From Chiua virens (lineage: Eukaryota > Basidiomycota > Agaricomycetes > Boletales > Boletaceae): DNA of 64,000 bases. The position numbers and the translations under genes are program-made. Numbering within the stretch: position 1 is the first letter of the stretch; every line of letters begins with the position of its first letter. This document shows, piece after piece, positions 23,570 through 33,971 of the stretch. The stretch spans positions 682,001 through 746,000 of the forward strand of contig JAHNUO010000006.1 in assembly GCA_019787685.1 (NCBI GenBank). Direction: 5' to 3'. The notes beneath the pieces were generated by a model. That model had not been told where the DNA came from and made no database searches. It saw nothing but the letters and a program-made list of their open reading frames with translations.

Positions 23570-25197
23570 TCAGGTTATGGGGGATGAGACAGCGGAGGAT
23601 GCGGATGTATTTGACGACCAATCGTACTCCGACCTACTATCTTCTATCGATGTTTCAGTGCCAACCGACGACGATCTTGTGGATGAAGTGGGCGACGGAG
23701 AACTATTTGAATGTCCCAAATATTCCTGATCAAGGATGAAGCGTGGTTCAGGATGAATTCGTTTAGGTATCGGGCAAATCTTGCGTCGTCGAACGTGTGG
23801 TGGTACGAGTGTCGCCATCGGCGAACCAGGACTGGGTGATCTGAATGCATGTAAAGCAGATGCAGGCGCTGGTATTGGTCTGCAGATGATTCGATGAGGG
23901 GTAGGAGGGATGGCAGTGGTACGTATACAAGCTGGGTGTGGGGCTGGTGATGGCCTCACGGTGATGGCACATGTGGCTGCAGAGCTGTCGCAGGTCACTT
24001 TGCCAGCTTTTCTTCGTGATCGATCGAGATAATCATCCCAGACATTTAATCGAGAAAACTTCTCTGTAAGTTCGTCGACATCTATGTTGGATTGCCGTGG
24101 ATGTTGCGATGTGACTGGTCGCCTGGGCCATTTGGGAACGGAAAAGATGGGAATGCTGGGGAACGGGTCGTAGTTGGAATTGGGAGGGTAAGTTGTTGGA
24201 AATGCATGACGGGGAGCGACACCGCCAAGATCATGAGATATCTTAGTGGAAGAAGAGACCTTTCGGAAGATCAGTCGCTATTGCAAAGAAACGTGCTGGT
24301 GAGCCTACGGATACACTTCGGCCGCTGGGTGGCGCGTCTTGCTTGGCGGTGCGCGAAACGGCGAACTTGCCCGTCTCACGGATCGGTGTGTCCAGTGGAA
24401 TAGTGGTCACCTCTGAAACTGGTTTTTTGTGCGAAACCTTCTTTGTTCTATTTCGACGGTTTTGGAACTGGAGAAAAATCAATTTATAGGAAAGGACACG
24501 GAAACAGATTGAATACGAACCCAGACGTGAATCTGCCGGTAAGTCATATCAGACTTTTTGGCAAGGAAGACCTTATCGGCATGCGTAGGGAACGGATTTT
24601 TCTCGAAGAACTGTTCTAGCAAGGGAACATATTGCTAGGATTATCAGTGAGTGAAACCAATGCGAATTCGTTGGTACTTACATAATTGAATGTTTTCGAA
24701 GTCTTCACCTGGGCGCTTTCATTGTCTTCCCGGCAACGGAGAACAGAAGGCCCTTTTGCTTGGAGTAAAGCGACACCTTCACTGATCCAAGAATTGAGCT
24801 TCTTAAAATATACTTTCTCGAATGCAGCTATCATGGTTTCGTCGGAGGGACGTGAGCTTGGAGAGGGAATCTGTGCAAACTTTGAGTAAGCACGCGATAT
24901 CGTAGCCAGAGCTCGCTCTCGGAATTCGCAGGCGTGTTGATGATATGCTGCTTGCATGGCCTGAGCAACTTCCGGCTTTGCACCTGCGGCGACGAGAGCA
25001 GGAAATATAGGCGGCGGTTCAGGGAGGTCGACATGGGTGCGTGGAGGAGTAGCGGGGGAGGATGAGGGCTCAACAGGCCGGAAGTTGAAATATTCGTTGG
25101 AACAAGATAGAATGCGCGAAAGGACAGCATTAACAGAAAACGATTGGTCGTCGATTTGTACCATGTCAGTGAAGTGATGGTGCTTCAAGTCAAGCAT
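23570..25197 (-). CDS. HD2: HD2-type homeodomain mating protein, pair 1
   Basis: Complement of join 23570-24277, 24315-24467, 24521-24634, 24682-25197; 496 residues. Classical homeodomain around residues 165-222: KVFLAKKSDMTYRQIHVW joined by an intron to FQNRRNRTKK, the recognition helix with W-F-x-N-x-R. The intron within the homeodomain has the donor GTTCGT. The N-terminal 150 residues are the specificity/dimerisation region and differ strongly from HD2-2. The last intron (24278-24314, 37 nt) is inferred: without it the frame ends at a TAA soon after DLPK, and with it the protein continues into APRHAFPTTYPP and ITVRPSPAPHPA, which align with HD2-2. The C-terminus is Ser/Pro-rich. HD2 pairs with HD1 from a compatible mate to form the active regulator of dikaryon growth. 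Confidence 0.85.
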
Positions 25198-25337
25198 GCT
25201 GTGTATATGATGTTGTTACCTTCGTGGGTCACAGATCTAAACTCCGTATTGTTCTTTCAAACGCAGCCAAAGTCACGAACTAGCGTCTACGGTTACTCTC
25301 GACCACTGGACTTTTCGCTCATCTTCATGTTGCAGTC
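25198..25337. promoter_or_regulatory. Divergent promoter of HD pair 1
   Basis: 140 bp between the HD2-1 and HD1-1 start codons, head to head. This is the usual arrangement of A-locus pairs, whose genes share a bidirectional promoter. I cannot assign a specific operator. HD2-1 could also start at 25164, which would widen the interval. Confidence 0.6.
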
Positions 25338-27372
25338 ATGAATGCCGACTTGACACAGAAGCTACTCTCCGCAGAAGGTGACCTTCTGCTAGCTTTACAG
25401 ACCGGTACCCAAACACTTTCCTCGTACAATCAAAGGTGGTCCGCACTTCTTGACATCTTGGACACCGCACCGGAGACGAGGATCGTTGGTACTGAAACGC
25501 TTTCACTCACCAACCATGTCGCTTCTCGCATTTCAATTGTCTCGAGTTGTTTTTTGGATCTAGAACACGAAGAAAAATCATTTACAACTTCGCTACAGAG
25601 CGACTGTGATGCCATTCTCCGTCAACTGGCCGCCTTGGACCTCAATAGCGATTCGAAACCTTCCCAGCCAGACGATCCACCCGCCACCCGCCGTTCCACG
25701 TCGCATTCTCGTACACTGACTCCTGAAACAGAGAGTTCAACCCCGCCGTTCCTCGTTCCTGCATACCAATGGTTGTTGGACAACCTCCACAATCCGTATC
25801 CCACCTCGGAAGTCAAGAATCACATCGCGACATCTTCGTCCTGCCAGGTCTCGTCCATCAATTCTTGGTTTACCAACACTCGCCGCCGGATCGGTTGGAC
25901 CACTCTATGCCGTGAGCATTTCTCTAACTATAGAGCCGGTATGCTCGACGCGGCCTATCGTGCACTGGTAAAGGAAGATCCACAGCGTATACTGTCTCCT
26001 GAAATTAGACATTCCTTTGTTGCGATGAAGGTGGCAGCGGAGAACCTGTATTCATCGACATTCACCAGGAGCGCCCTCACGTGTGATCTGAACACTTTAG
26101 TTCGGGATCCGATAGCTGGGAAATCTGTCGAGATTGGAGAGTGTCCCCAATTCGAGCAAACATGCCCTGCGGAGGTGCGAGTGATTTAGACACAGCAATG
26201 CTTTGCGCAACTAACTAACGGAACCTCAGACGCTTTGCGATTTATATCCCTCACCCGATCAATCTGTTTCGGCATCTCCGGTACCTGGGCTCGATAGTTC
26301 GCTAACGGACGAGAGCGAAGAAGAAGAGGATGTTGCGCCTCCGATCCTTGCTGGCTCCAAACGTTGTCGGTCATCTATTGAGCCAGTTCATCAATCCTCC
26401 TCTGCCGACCGGCCCGTCAAGCGTTTACGGTCTGTTTTCTCATTCTTGCCACAATGTGGAATTCACAGTCCTGTTCCTAGCACTTCGAAGACGTCACGGA
26501 CGTGTCTCCCTTCTCCACCCACAAGTACAGCTTGTACCGACATATCTTCGGATAATTATTCGCCAGAACCTCCTGTGCACTCCGTACCTCCAGAGATAAC
26601 TCAAGTGCTACCATCTCGCAAGCGACGACTTTCTGACGCGGATATCAACGGGTTACCGAAATGTCCGTGTGGCGTGATGCCTGCCTCCCGTCCACACATC
26701 GTATCGGATCCACAGCCTCATTCTAATCCGAATAGTGAATATTCCGTCGATGATTGGTTTAATACCAATTTTGACGCCTTGTTCGCCATGCCTCCTCCAG
26801 TTGAAGCTGCCCGGCCAGACTCTTCCGCATTGTGGGACGTGGAGCTATTCAGAGACTACAGTATACCCGGAAATTTGGCACACGCCTCCAATTGCGCGCC
26901 TGCCCGTGAGTGTCCCCTCCACATGCTCTATTGGTAACTAAGACATACGGCAGATACTCATGTGCCCGTATCGACCGATTTATCCGACCTCGATAATCTG
27001 CTACAATCTATTGGGGAAGAAACATTCGCTACTCCATCAGAGAATGTACTTCTATCTGATATATCCGGGATTCCCTACACGACTTCTGTCAGCTCATCAA
27101 CACCCGATATCTCGCAAACCAGTATAGACTGGACCTCACTTCTCAACGGCACAGAAGCACCTCATCCCAATAATTACTCCTCATTCTCTCAATACCCCAT
27201 CGAGCCCCAGTCTCTCCCCGAGATTGACCTCTCCATGCTACAACTGCCACCTATCATACCCGCTGCCAACCCTCGAGCAGACCTCGCATCAAAACTGCAT
27301 CAATTACATGTCATGCAGGATGCAGTTCGGCGGATCGAACAAGAATTGCAGTCAGAGGGTGTTACTTTCTGA
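25338..27372 (+). CDS. HD1: HD1-type homeodomain mating protein, pair 1
   Basis: Join 25338-26174, 26230-26429, 26469-26905, 26954-27372; 630 residues. The N-terminal 100 residues are the helical specificity region. The atypical homeodomain lies at about residues 136-188 (VPAYQWLLDNLHNPYP ... INSWFTNTRRRIGW), the HD1 form with WFTNTRRR. Downstream are basic nuclear-signal-like clusters (GSKRCRSS, VKRLR, PSRKRRLS), an acidic/aromatic stretch (DDWFNTNFDALFAMPPP) that may be an activation region, and a C-terminal helix rich in Q/E (residues about 600-630). HD1 supplies activation and nuclear entry in the heterodimer. The whole protein aligns with HD1-2; the homeodomain and the part after it are far more similar than the N-terminus. 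Confidence 0.9.
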
Positions 27373-27789
27373 GTGCAGACGTTTTTACTTGTCATACAGG
27401 TACATTTTCTACCTTCCCTTCAAAGTAAGCATCTCGCATCCAGTCCTAGTGCATATATCATTATCCTAGTATGTATTTGTCTCTTGAACTATTACGTCTT
27501 TTGTATTTCTACGCTCTGCTACCTTACATACCATTCATCCCTTGGAACTAATGCATGTTGCTCTGTATAACTCCTTACCGCATATTCCCCACCGGCCAGA
27601 GCGCCAGAGCAAGTGGTATCGATTTTATCAATATCGCATCAGCATGTTCCAATACCCCGGAAGATGATCGATGATCGCTAAAGTTATCGACGTGCTGACC
27701 AAGTTCTGAGGCGCTTCTACCGTTAAGACATCGTACAATCCTGCCATTGTCTCCAGATCCGAGTCGTCAAATGTCAACCCATCGACTTT
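27373..27789. other. HD1-1 3' region resembling that of HD1-2
   Basis: No gene is supported. Parts of 27450-27600 resemble the sequence after HD1-2 (about 33790-33945), and the 15-mer agatgatcgatgatc occurs both near 27660 and near 33775 in the same orientation. This is what a tandem duplication extending past the stop codon would leave. Confidence 0.5.
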
Positions 27790-27945
27790 AAATAAAATGT
27801 GGTTTGTCCAACACCAAGCATATCCCAAAAGTTCTTGATTCGATAAGATGTGGCATGTTCCCCACGTGCTTTTCTCCCAGTTCGCGACTACAGCGGCTGA
27901 GTCGAGGAAACGTTGGCCCACGCATGCAACTCAAGATTGGCGTGC
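27790..27945 (-). pseudogene. Relic of the MIP 3' end
   Basis: On the minus strand, HAWANVSSTQPL, a stop, then SRTGRK, and further on FWDMLG line up with [19 protein letters not shown] and PWEMLG of the intact MIP gene at 33972-36424. At DNA level the stretch around 27868-27935 is visibly similar to 34130-34195, with small indels. Frames are broken and only the last part of the gene is present. It sits directly beyond HD1-1, exactly where MIP sits beyond HD1-2. Confidence 0.65.
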
Positions 27946-28501
27946 CGGGAATCTCGCATCCAAGCTCACTCTCGATCAACCCCACCGTAGGTCCTGCCCA
28001 AGTTCATTGATGCTGGCGACGCAGTACGAATCACCAGGCAGCTAGACCCAAGCCAACCCAAAGGCGAACCACAACCCACTCCCAAGCAAGGTGACCTCTG
28101 ACCCGGGTCGTCCCCCTGCAAACAACCCTCCCATCTCAACGGCTCGGCACCCCGGTTCGAGATGCAAGCAGAGACACGTCACAGTGCACCGGGAAGATGC
28201 ACATGCGTGGCGGCCCTCGAAGACGTTTGCACTCGACCGTCCGCGTCGTTGACCGGCTTCCGGCCTTGGCCCGACGCGAGGCGCGATGCAACATGGGAAC
28301 AAGGGATACACCCGTCGCCACACGTGGTGGGAACACGCATGGCGACACGACGCACGGCCAGAGGAGCCGCAGGTCAGGGGGTCGTGCGGCGGGTTCTCCA
28401 TGCTGGGCTTCGTCGAGAGGACGAGACCTTGTCAGGGACTCGGACGGGTCGTAAGGGCAGTCTCACAGCCCGGCGACGACGACGGATGCTGGGGCCGACA
28501 T
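27946..28501. other. GC-rich relic DNA between the HD pairs
   Basis: Markedly GC-richer than its surroundings; most of the six frames are open for 70-150 codons, which is expected of such composition and not evidence of a gene. No product recognised. Confidence 0.4.
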
Positions 28502-28960
28502 GGCGGGCGGTTGTTGGCCCACATGGAAGACGTCGACAAAGAGGCATGGGATATGTCGCGAACGCTATCAGACAGGTTCGTACGGACGATGCCCTCGTTT
28601 GATGGGAGGCTGATCAGGGCAGGACGTCGGCGTAGGTGACTTGGCCAAATATGCCTGGGCCATCGTGCCACATCATGGATGATGGGGTGCAATGACCGGC
28701 GTACTGCATTGCGTGTATATGACTCGGCCAACAGTACATAAGCCCCCCAATGTCGGGTGGCCGGGGCGGAGGCGGAGGGAAATAGCTGAAGGAGTATTTG
28801 TTCATGAACAAAGCAAGTTTCGAATTCAAATTTCATGGGTGGAGGTAGGAAGGAAGTTGAAGTCACGAACATGATGGATGAATCGATGACGAGCAATGCT
28901 GCGATCATGATGACTCTCGTAAGAACTCTTGGGACAAAGAACAGCCTTTTCGTACGATGG
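28502..28960 (+). pseudogene. Decayed second copy of the bfg gene
   Basis: Two blocks in the right order and orientation resemble bfg. 28502-28571 matches bfg exon 4 (its reading LLAHMEDVDKEAWDMSRTLS corresponds to VLSHADDVDDESKGYIAKAIS). 28750-28955 matches bfg exon 6, including the ATGTCGGGTGG start of the Gly-rich part and the region of the FMGGG and NGAAMT motifs. Frames are interrupted and the first exons are not recognisable. It lies upstream of HD2-2 as bfg lies upstream of HD2-1. Confidence 0.65.
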
Positions 28961-29843
28961 TAAGCGTCCCTTTAGAGTCTCATGTTACCAGTGTTCAATC
29001 CGTGGCAAGTCATTCAATGCTGCACATCCGAGTCACAGAATAAGGGCAAACAGGGTGAAAAATGTGTTCGGAAACTCCACCAATGGAATCCAAGGCAAGG
29101 CCATTGTAAGTGTATAGAATCTAAATGCATGTGGTATACCTTCTTATTTTGCAATCCTTTGTCCATGATCAGGATTGCAGAATAAGAAGGTATATATCAT
29201 AATTGCGGGAGCGAAGAAGAAATGGGTGGTTTTGAGCTCCTTGGAACCCATGCATTGGCATGCATGAAGGGTGTATACCACAATTGCTCAGGAACCCATT
29301 CGACGTTTCCGATATTCGATGTATATTAGCAAGTGAACTAGTTTTGATAGTGGAGGCTCCAAGCAAGTAAAAATGTCAGAAACCATGCCTAAATAACACT
29401 CGAGAGTCGATAAAATACCAAGGGAAGCAGTGCGATCGGAGGTCCCATAATGGTAAGTACGCCAACAACTTGTGTTCAACTAGCAGAAATTAGGTGTCCG
29501 TATACGCCTGCTACAACATTGTCAGCGGGCCAGAACAATGTTGCAAAACGTGACGAAGTATAAACGCCAACAAGTGTGACCCATCTTGCATAGCCCCGAC
29601 CGAAGGCTGGGCCGGAGCACGCACATACGCCTGTAGGCCAGACGATGGTACAAACTCTCATTTGGAGCTGTGGGGCCCTGACAAGTCAAGAGCTGTAAAA
29701 ATACAGTAGGGCAACTTGGTGTACTGTGCAGTGTATCGCGTCGGTTTCCTAGGTGGTGACCTAAACTTGGTCACGGTCACATCCTGGGGATTGACAAAGT
29801 CGTAATTCATAGTTTGACACAGTCCAAGGTCGCGGAAGCAGGG
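28961..29843. other. Non-coding DNA between bfg relic and HD2-2
   Basis: About 880 bp, AT-rich. It contains a long hairpin (29135-29194) and nothing else I can support. Confidence 0.4.
29135..29194. repeat. Imperfect inverted repeat (24-bp arms, 12-nt loop)
   Basis: Left arm 29135-29158 and right arm 29171-29194 are reverse complements with one mismatch, separated by 12 nt. No target duplication or transposase gene is evident nearby. Confidence 0.8.
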
Positions 29844-31501
29844 CTAAGGGGTCGGGCAGGTTACTGGCTGGGGAGACCACAGAGGGGTCAAGAGACCAGG
29901 GCATGATACTGGAGATGAGGTCTCCTTTTCGAAATCGAAAAGATCTGTCAAAGAGCGTGAGGAGGAGCGAGAGGATGAATCCGATGTAGGTGGTGTCACA
30001 TTGCGACATGAGAGAAGGGTTCGATGAGGATAGCGTCTTGGCAAGGGTGAAATCTTCCTGGAGGAATTTTCGGATAGGGAACGGGGTAAAGTACGAATAG
30101 ATGACGTCGTAGACTCAGCGAAAACCAGTGAAGCTGGCTGTGACACCCTAACTATAGGGAATTGGGGCCAACGTGTGAGGAAAAGCACAGGTTCCCTTGA
30201 CTTGATCAGGGCCGGATGCGGTGCGGGAGGAGGTATGATTGTAATGGAGTGCGTAGCTGAAAGTGTATCCCGCAGCAGTCCATTATTGTTGGTGGGTGAC
30301 TGGGAATTGATATCCCTAACGCTGAGCAGAGCAAATCGATCTGCTAAATCGTGAACATCGATCTTGGGGAGTTGCGAGGAGGTATCGTGATTCGGTCGTC
30401 TCCGCCACGAACATTCTGAGAATAGTCGAGTTCGTGATTCGAGAGAAAAGGGTTCATATGAGTAAACCGGAGGGTATCGAGACGGAAAGGCATGGAGCGG
30501 TGCAGTGAACTTATCGAGCACATTGACATCATTTGCTCGGGGGGTCGTGCGATGCGTGACTGTTTCGGACGAACGACTCTGTAGAATTTTAGATTACGAG
30601 ACTTAGGCTGAACGGAGTTGCTTACCTCTCGACATGACTTACGCTCATTGAGATGGCTTGAAGAAGGTTGGAAGGCAATAAAAGCGGATTGTTCTTCGCA
30701 TACAATATGCTTTTCTATGCGTGAGCGAAGGTGATCGAGTGGGAGAGTTGCGCCTTCACGAGCGGGTCTTTTTCTGCAACTTCCATTCGGCTTCTTTAAA
30801 CGATTCCTTCGATTCTGAAACTACGGCACGTGAATACAAATCGTTCAACCAGAATAAATCATACCCAAACGTGAATCTGTCGGTATGTCATGCCCGACTT
30901 TTGTGCAAGAAACACTTTGTCCGCTTGGGTAGGGAATTGGTTTTCATCAAAAAAGCGTTCTAGGAGAGGGATATAATCCTAAATTGATGGTAATCAATGA
31001 GCTATCTGGTGGTGAGACGGTGATGGCACGAACCGTATTGAAGGTTCGTCGAGGAGTGGTATTCTGCGACAATTCGGCATTGTTGGCCACTTGTTCCACC
31101 CGTTTTCGACGATTCCTATATGCATACACAACTTCCTCTATCCAGGACTTGATAGAATTCAAGTACAGGCTTCTGAAAGTGTCAAGGATCTGCTCCTTGA
31201 TATGACGAGGACACGAGAGATGAGTAACTGCTGCGAGGACATTACTGACAGAGCTTTCATAATGTGACCGGAGTTCCAGAGCACGAGCGTTGTAAATGCG
31301 GTTCATTCCGTTTGCGATTTTTTCCTCGGCTCCTGAAGCAATAAGGTGAGGGTATAGGGAGGGGGGATCTGGTAAGCAGACTCGCGGTGTCATGGTAGGG
31401 AGTGTAAAAAGCTGAGGTTGTACACCGGAATCTTCGACAAAACGCTGTGCATCGCGGAGGATGCTGATCAGCGTTGTAAGATTAGCAGTAGTGCTCATCA
31501 T
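29844..31501 (-). CDS. HD2: HD2-type homeodomain mating protein, pair 2
   Basis: Complement of join 29844-30578, 30626-30820, 30865-30978, 31034-31501; 503 residues, in phase. The homeodomain (about residues 157-206) reads KVFLAQKSGMTYRQIHVW then FQNRRNRLKK, with the intron at the same place as in HD2-1 and an identical second-exon length (114 nt). The N-terminal region is unlike HD2-1, as expected for a specificity domain. Downstream similarity to HD2-1 reappears at APLHAFPSRYPP, KIDVHDLADRF and the Ser/Pro-rich part with ITIIPPPAPHPA. The first intron has the donor GTTCGT. Two adjacent ATGs (31501, 31498) are possible starts. Confidence 0.88.
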
Positions 31502-31694
31502 GGGCGTTGAATATCGGACGACCGTAAACTGGCAAGATTCCTGAAGTGACGATTCAGCTTTTGATTACATCATCACGTGGATTCAGTGTCCGCATTGTTC
31601 TTAAGTTACAAGGTGAATCTTTGAAGAGCGCGACGCATCACGGATTGGAGGACACCATAACTTCCTTCGACGACCTCTGGCCCAATCCCCCGAC
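31502..31694. promoter_or_regulatory. Divergent promoter of HD pair 2
   Basis: 193 bp between the head-to-head HD2-2 and HD1-2 start codons. It shows no obvious similarity to the pair-1 promoter beyond its size class. Confidence 0.6.
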
Positions 31695-33725
31695 ATGGAT
31701 GACAACTTGGCAAAGCTACTCTCTGCAGAAAGTGATCTACTGGTTGCTTTAGAGAGCGGTGCACAAATGGTCGCCTCGTACAATCGAACGTGGTCTCAAC
31801 TTCTTGACGTCTTCGATACTGCGTCGAAGGCGGGAAGTGTCGGAAAGGAGACTATGTCCCTTGTTCACACTGTCGCCTGCCACATTCTGAAGATCGCAAA
31901 TTGTTATGTGCATGTCAAGCACAGAGAAGAAGATTGGACTACACAGCTACGCGCAGACTATGACGCAGTAATTCAGCGAATGGAGGCTTTGGATATCAAC
32001 GACCTTCCCGGGCCCTCGCGCTCTGACAGCAGTCCCAATGTTGGTTCCCCTACTCTCCTCCCGACGCCGGCTTCGGATACTGGACACTTATCCCCTCCGT
32101 TCCTCGCTCCCGCATATCGATGGTTACTAGACAACCTGCACAATCCGTATCCCACTGCAGATGTCAAGAAACGCCTTGCAGATTCTTCATCCTGCCAGGT
32201 CTCTTCTATTAATTCTTGGTTTACCAACACTCGCCGCCGGATCGGTTGGACGAATCTGTGTCGCGAGCATTTCTCCAATTGCAGGGCCGACATGCTCGAC
32301 GCGGCCTATCGTGCACTGGTAAAGGAGGACCCACAGCGTATTCTGTCTGCTGAAATCAGACACTTCTTCGTCGCGATAAAGGTGGCGGCGGAGAGCCTCT
32401 ATCCATCGACCTTTACCAGGAGCGCTTTTGTGGAGGATCTGGACGTTATGGCGAAACATATAACGAGCGGCGGAGCTGGAAAGTCCGCTCAAGTTGAGCA
32501 AGCGAATCCTATGAAGGTGCGGGAGATTTAAACACGAAGAGGATCGAACTGACGTCGAGAATTTGCAGACGGTTCGTGATTCATATCCCTCTCCCGATCG
32601 ATCTACCACAGGCACCCCGGCACCCGTTCTTGATAACTCGCCGACCGATGGAAGTGAAGTGAACGACGCTATACCTCCGATTATTACGGGCTCTAAGCGC
32701 CGTAGGTCCTCTATAGAACCAGTAGATCAGCCCTCCCCAGCCAAGCAGGCCCATCAAGCGTTTACGGTATGTTCTCCGGTTCTTGCCACAATATGAAATT
32801 CACAAATCGCCAATCCTAGCATTTCCGACACTCCTTCGACGTATCTCCCTTCCCCACCCACAAGCGCAGATGGCACTGAACATACAATCGGTAGACGGTT
32901 CACCAGAACTTTCTCCTGCACAGTCTGTACGACCCGAGACGAGCATAATCTCACCATCTCGCAAGCGGCGGCTTTCTGAGGTGGATACTATTGGTCTATC
33001 GAAACCGCGTGGCGCCATGCCTGCCTCCCGTCCTCAGATAGCATCGGACCCATCACCTTCTAATCCGAATGATGAATATTCCGTTGAGGATTGGTTTAAC
33101 ACCAATTTTGACGCCTTGTTCGCCATGCCTCCTCCGGTTGAAGCTGCCCGGCCAGACTCCTCCTCATTGTGGGATGTGGAGCTGTTCAAAGATTACAGTA
33201 TACCTGGAAATTCGAAACACGCATCGAATTGCGCGCCTGCTCGTGAGTGTCTACATCAGCTTTATCAGATCGCGACTGAGATATGTAGCAGCGATAGATA
33301 CTCATATACCTGTGCCAACCGATTTCACCGACCTCGATCATCTGCTACAATCTCTTGGGGGACACACATTCACCGCTCCATCTGAGACTGAGACCTCCCC
33401 CGAGATACCTTTGATCCCCAACTCGACATCTCTGAACTCGTCGATACCCGACCCGTCGCAGATCAGTATTGACTGGTCGTCACTTCTCAATAGCACAGAA
33501 GCCCATCAGCCTACCATCTACCCCACATTCCCCCAATACCCCATCGAACCTCAGCCCCTACCAGAAATCGACCTATCTATGCTACAATTACCACACGTCA
33601 TACCCACCGCTAACTCTCAAGTTGATATTACATCGAAACGCGCGAAACTGCAACAATTTCATGTCATGCAAGAGGCCCTTCGGCAGATGGAGCGAGAATT
33701 GCAGTCGGAAGGTGTCCTTGCGTAA
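31695..33725 (+). CDS. HD1: HD1-type homeodomain mating protein, pair 2
   Basis: Join 31695-32516, 32569-32766, 32870-33242, 33298-33725; 606 residues. Same layout as HD1-1: variable N-terminal helices (1-100), homeodomain with INSWFTNTRRRIGW, basic clusters (GSKRRRSS, PSRKRRLS), DWFNTNFDALFAMPPP, and a Q/E-rich C-terminal helix. The second intron is the weak point. A one-base difference from HD1-1 just before it, and another after it, mean that splicing at the positions used in HD1-1 would give a stop. Frame is kept either by the acceptor at 32869 (used here, donor GTATGT) or by donor 32771 GTTCTC with acceptor 32819. All other junctions match HD1-1. Confidence 0.85.
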
Positions 33726-33971
33726 GTTTATAATTATTCTCTATCCATGATCTGAGTATGTTGATTGTCCATCAAAGATGATCGATGATCTCGCTCTAGT
33801 TCTACTTAAACATATCATTATCGCATTGTATTCTTCCCCCTCACTTGCATTGCATTCGTACGCTATATTGACTTCGTATACCACTCACGTCCTTCAGAAT
33901 TAATGCATCCTGCCCTGTATAGTTGCTTTCCACATACCAATGCTAGCATTTTTAGTTAATTACTCGATGAC

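Noticed and set aside
27628..27921. 97-codon minus-strand frame beyond HD1-1
   Set aside because: Better explained as a chance frame across the MIP relic; MIP-like residues are in other frames.
28162..28602. 146-codon open frame on the plus strand in the inter-pair DNA
   Set aside because: Several frames on both strands are open here because of high GC; its end overlaps the bfg relic and the product is low-complexity Arg-rich without any recognisable motif.
29135..29194. Transposon or CRISPR-like repeat
   Set aside because: A single hairpin without target duplication, transposase or repeat array; recorded only as an inverted repeat.
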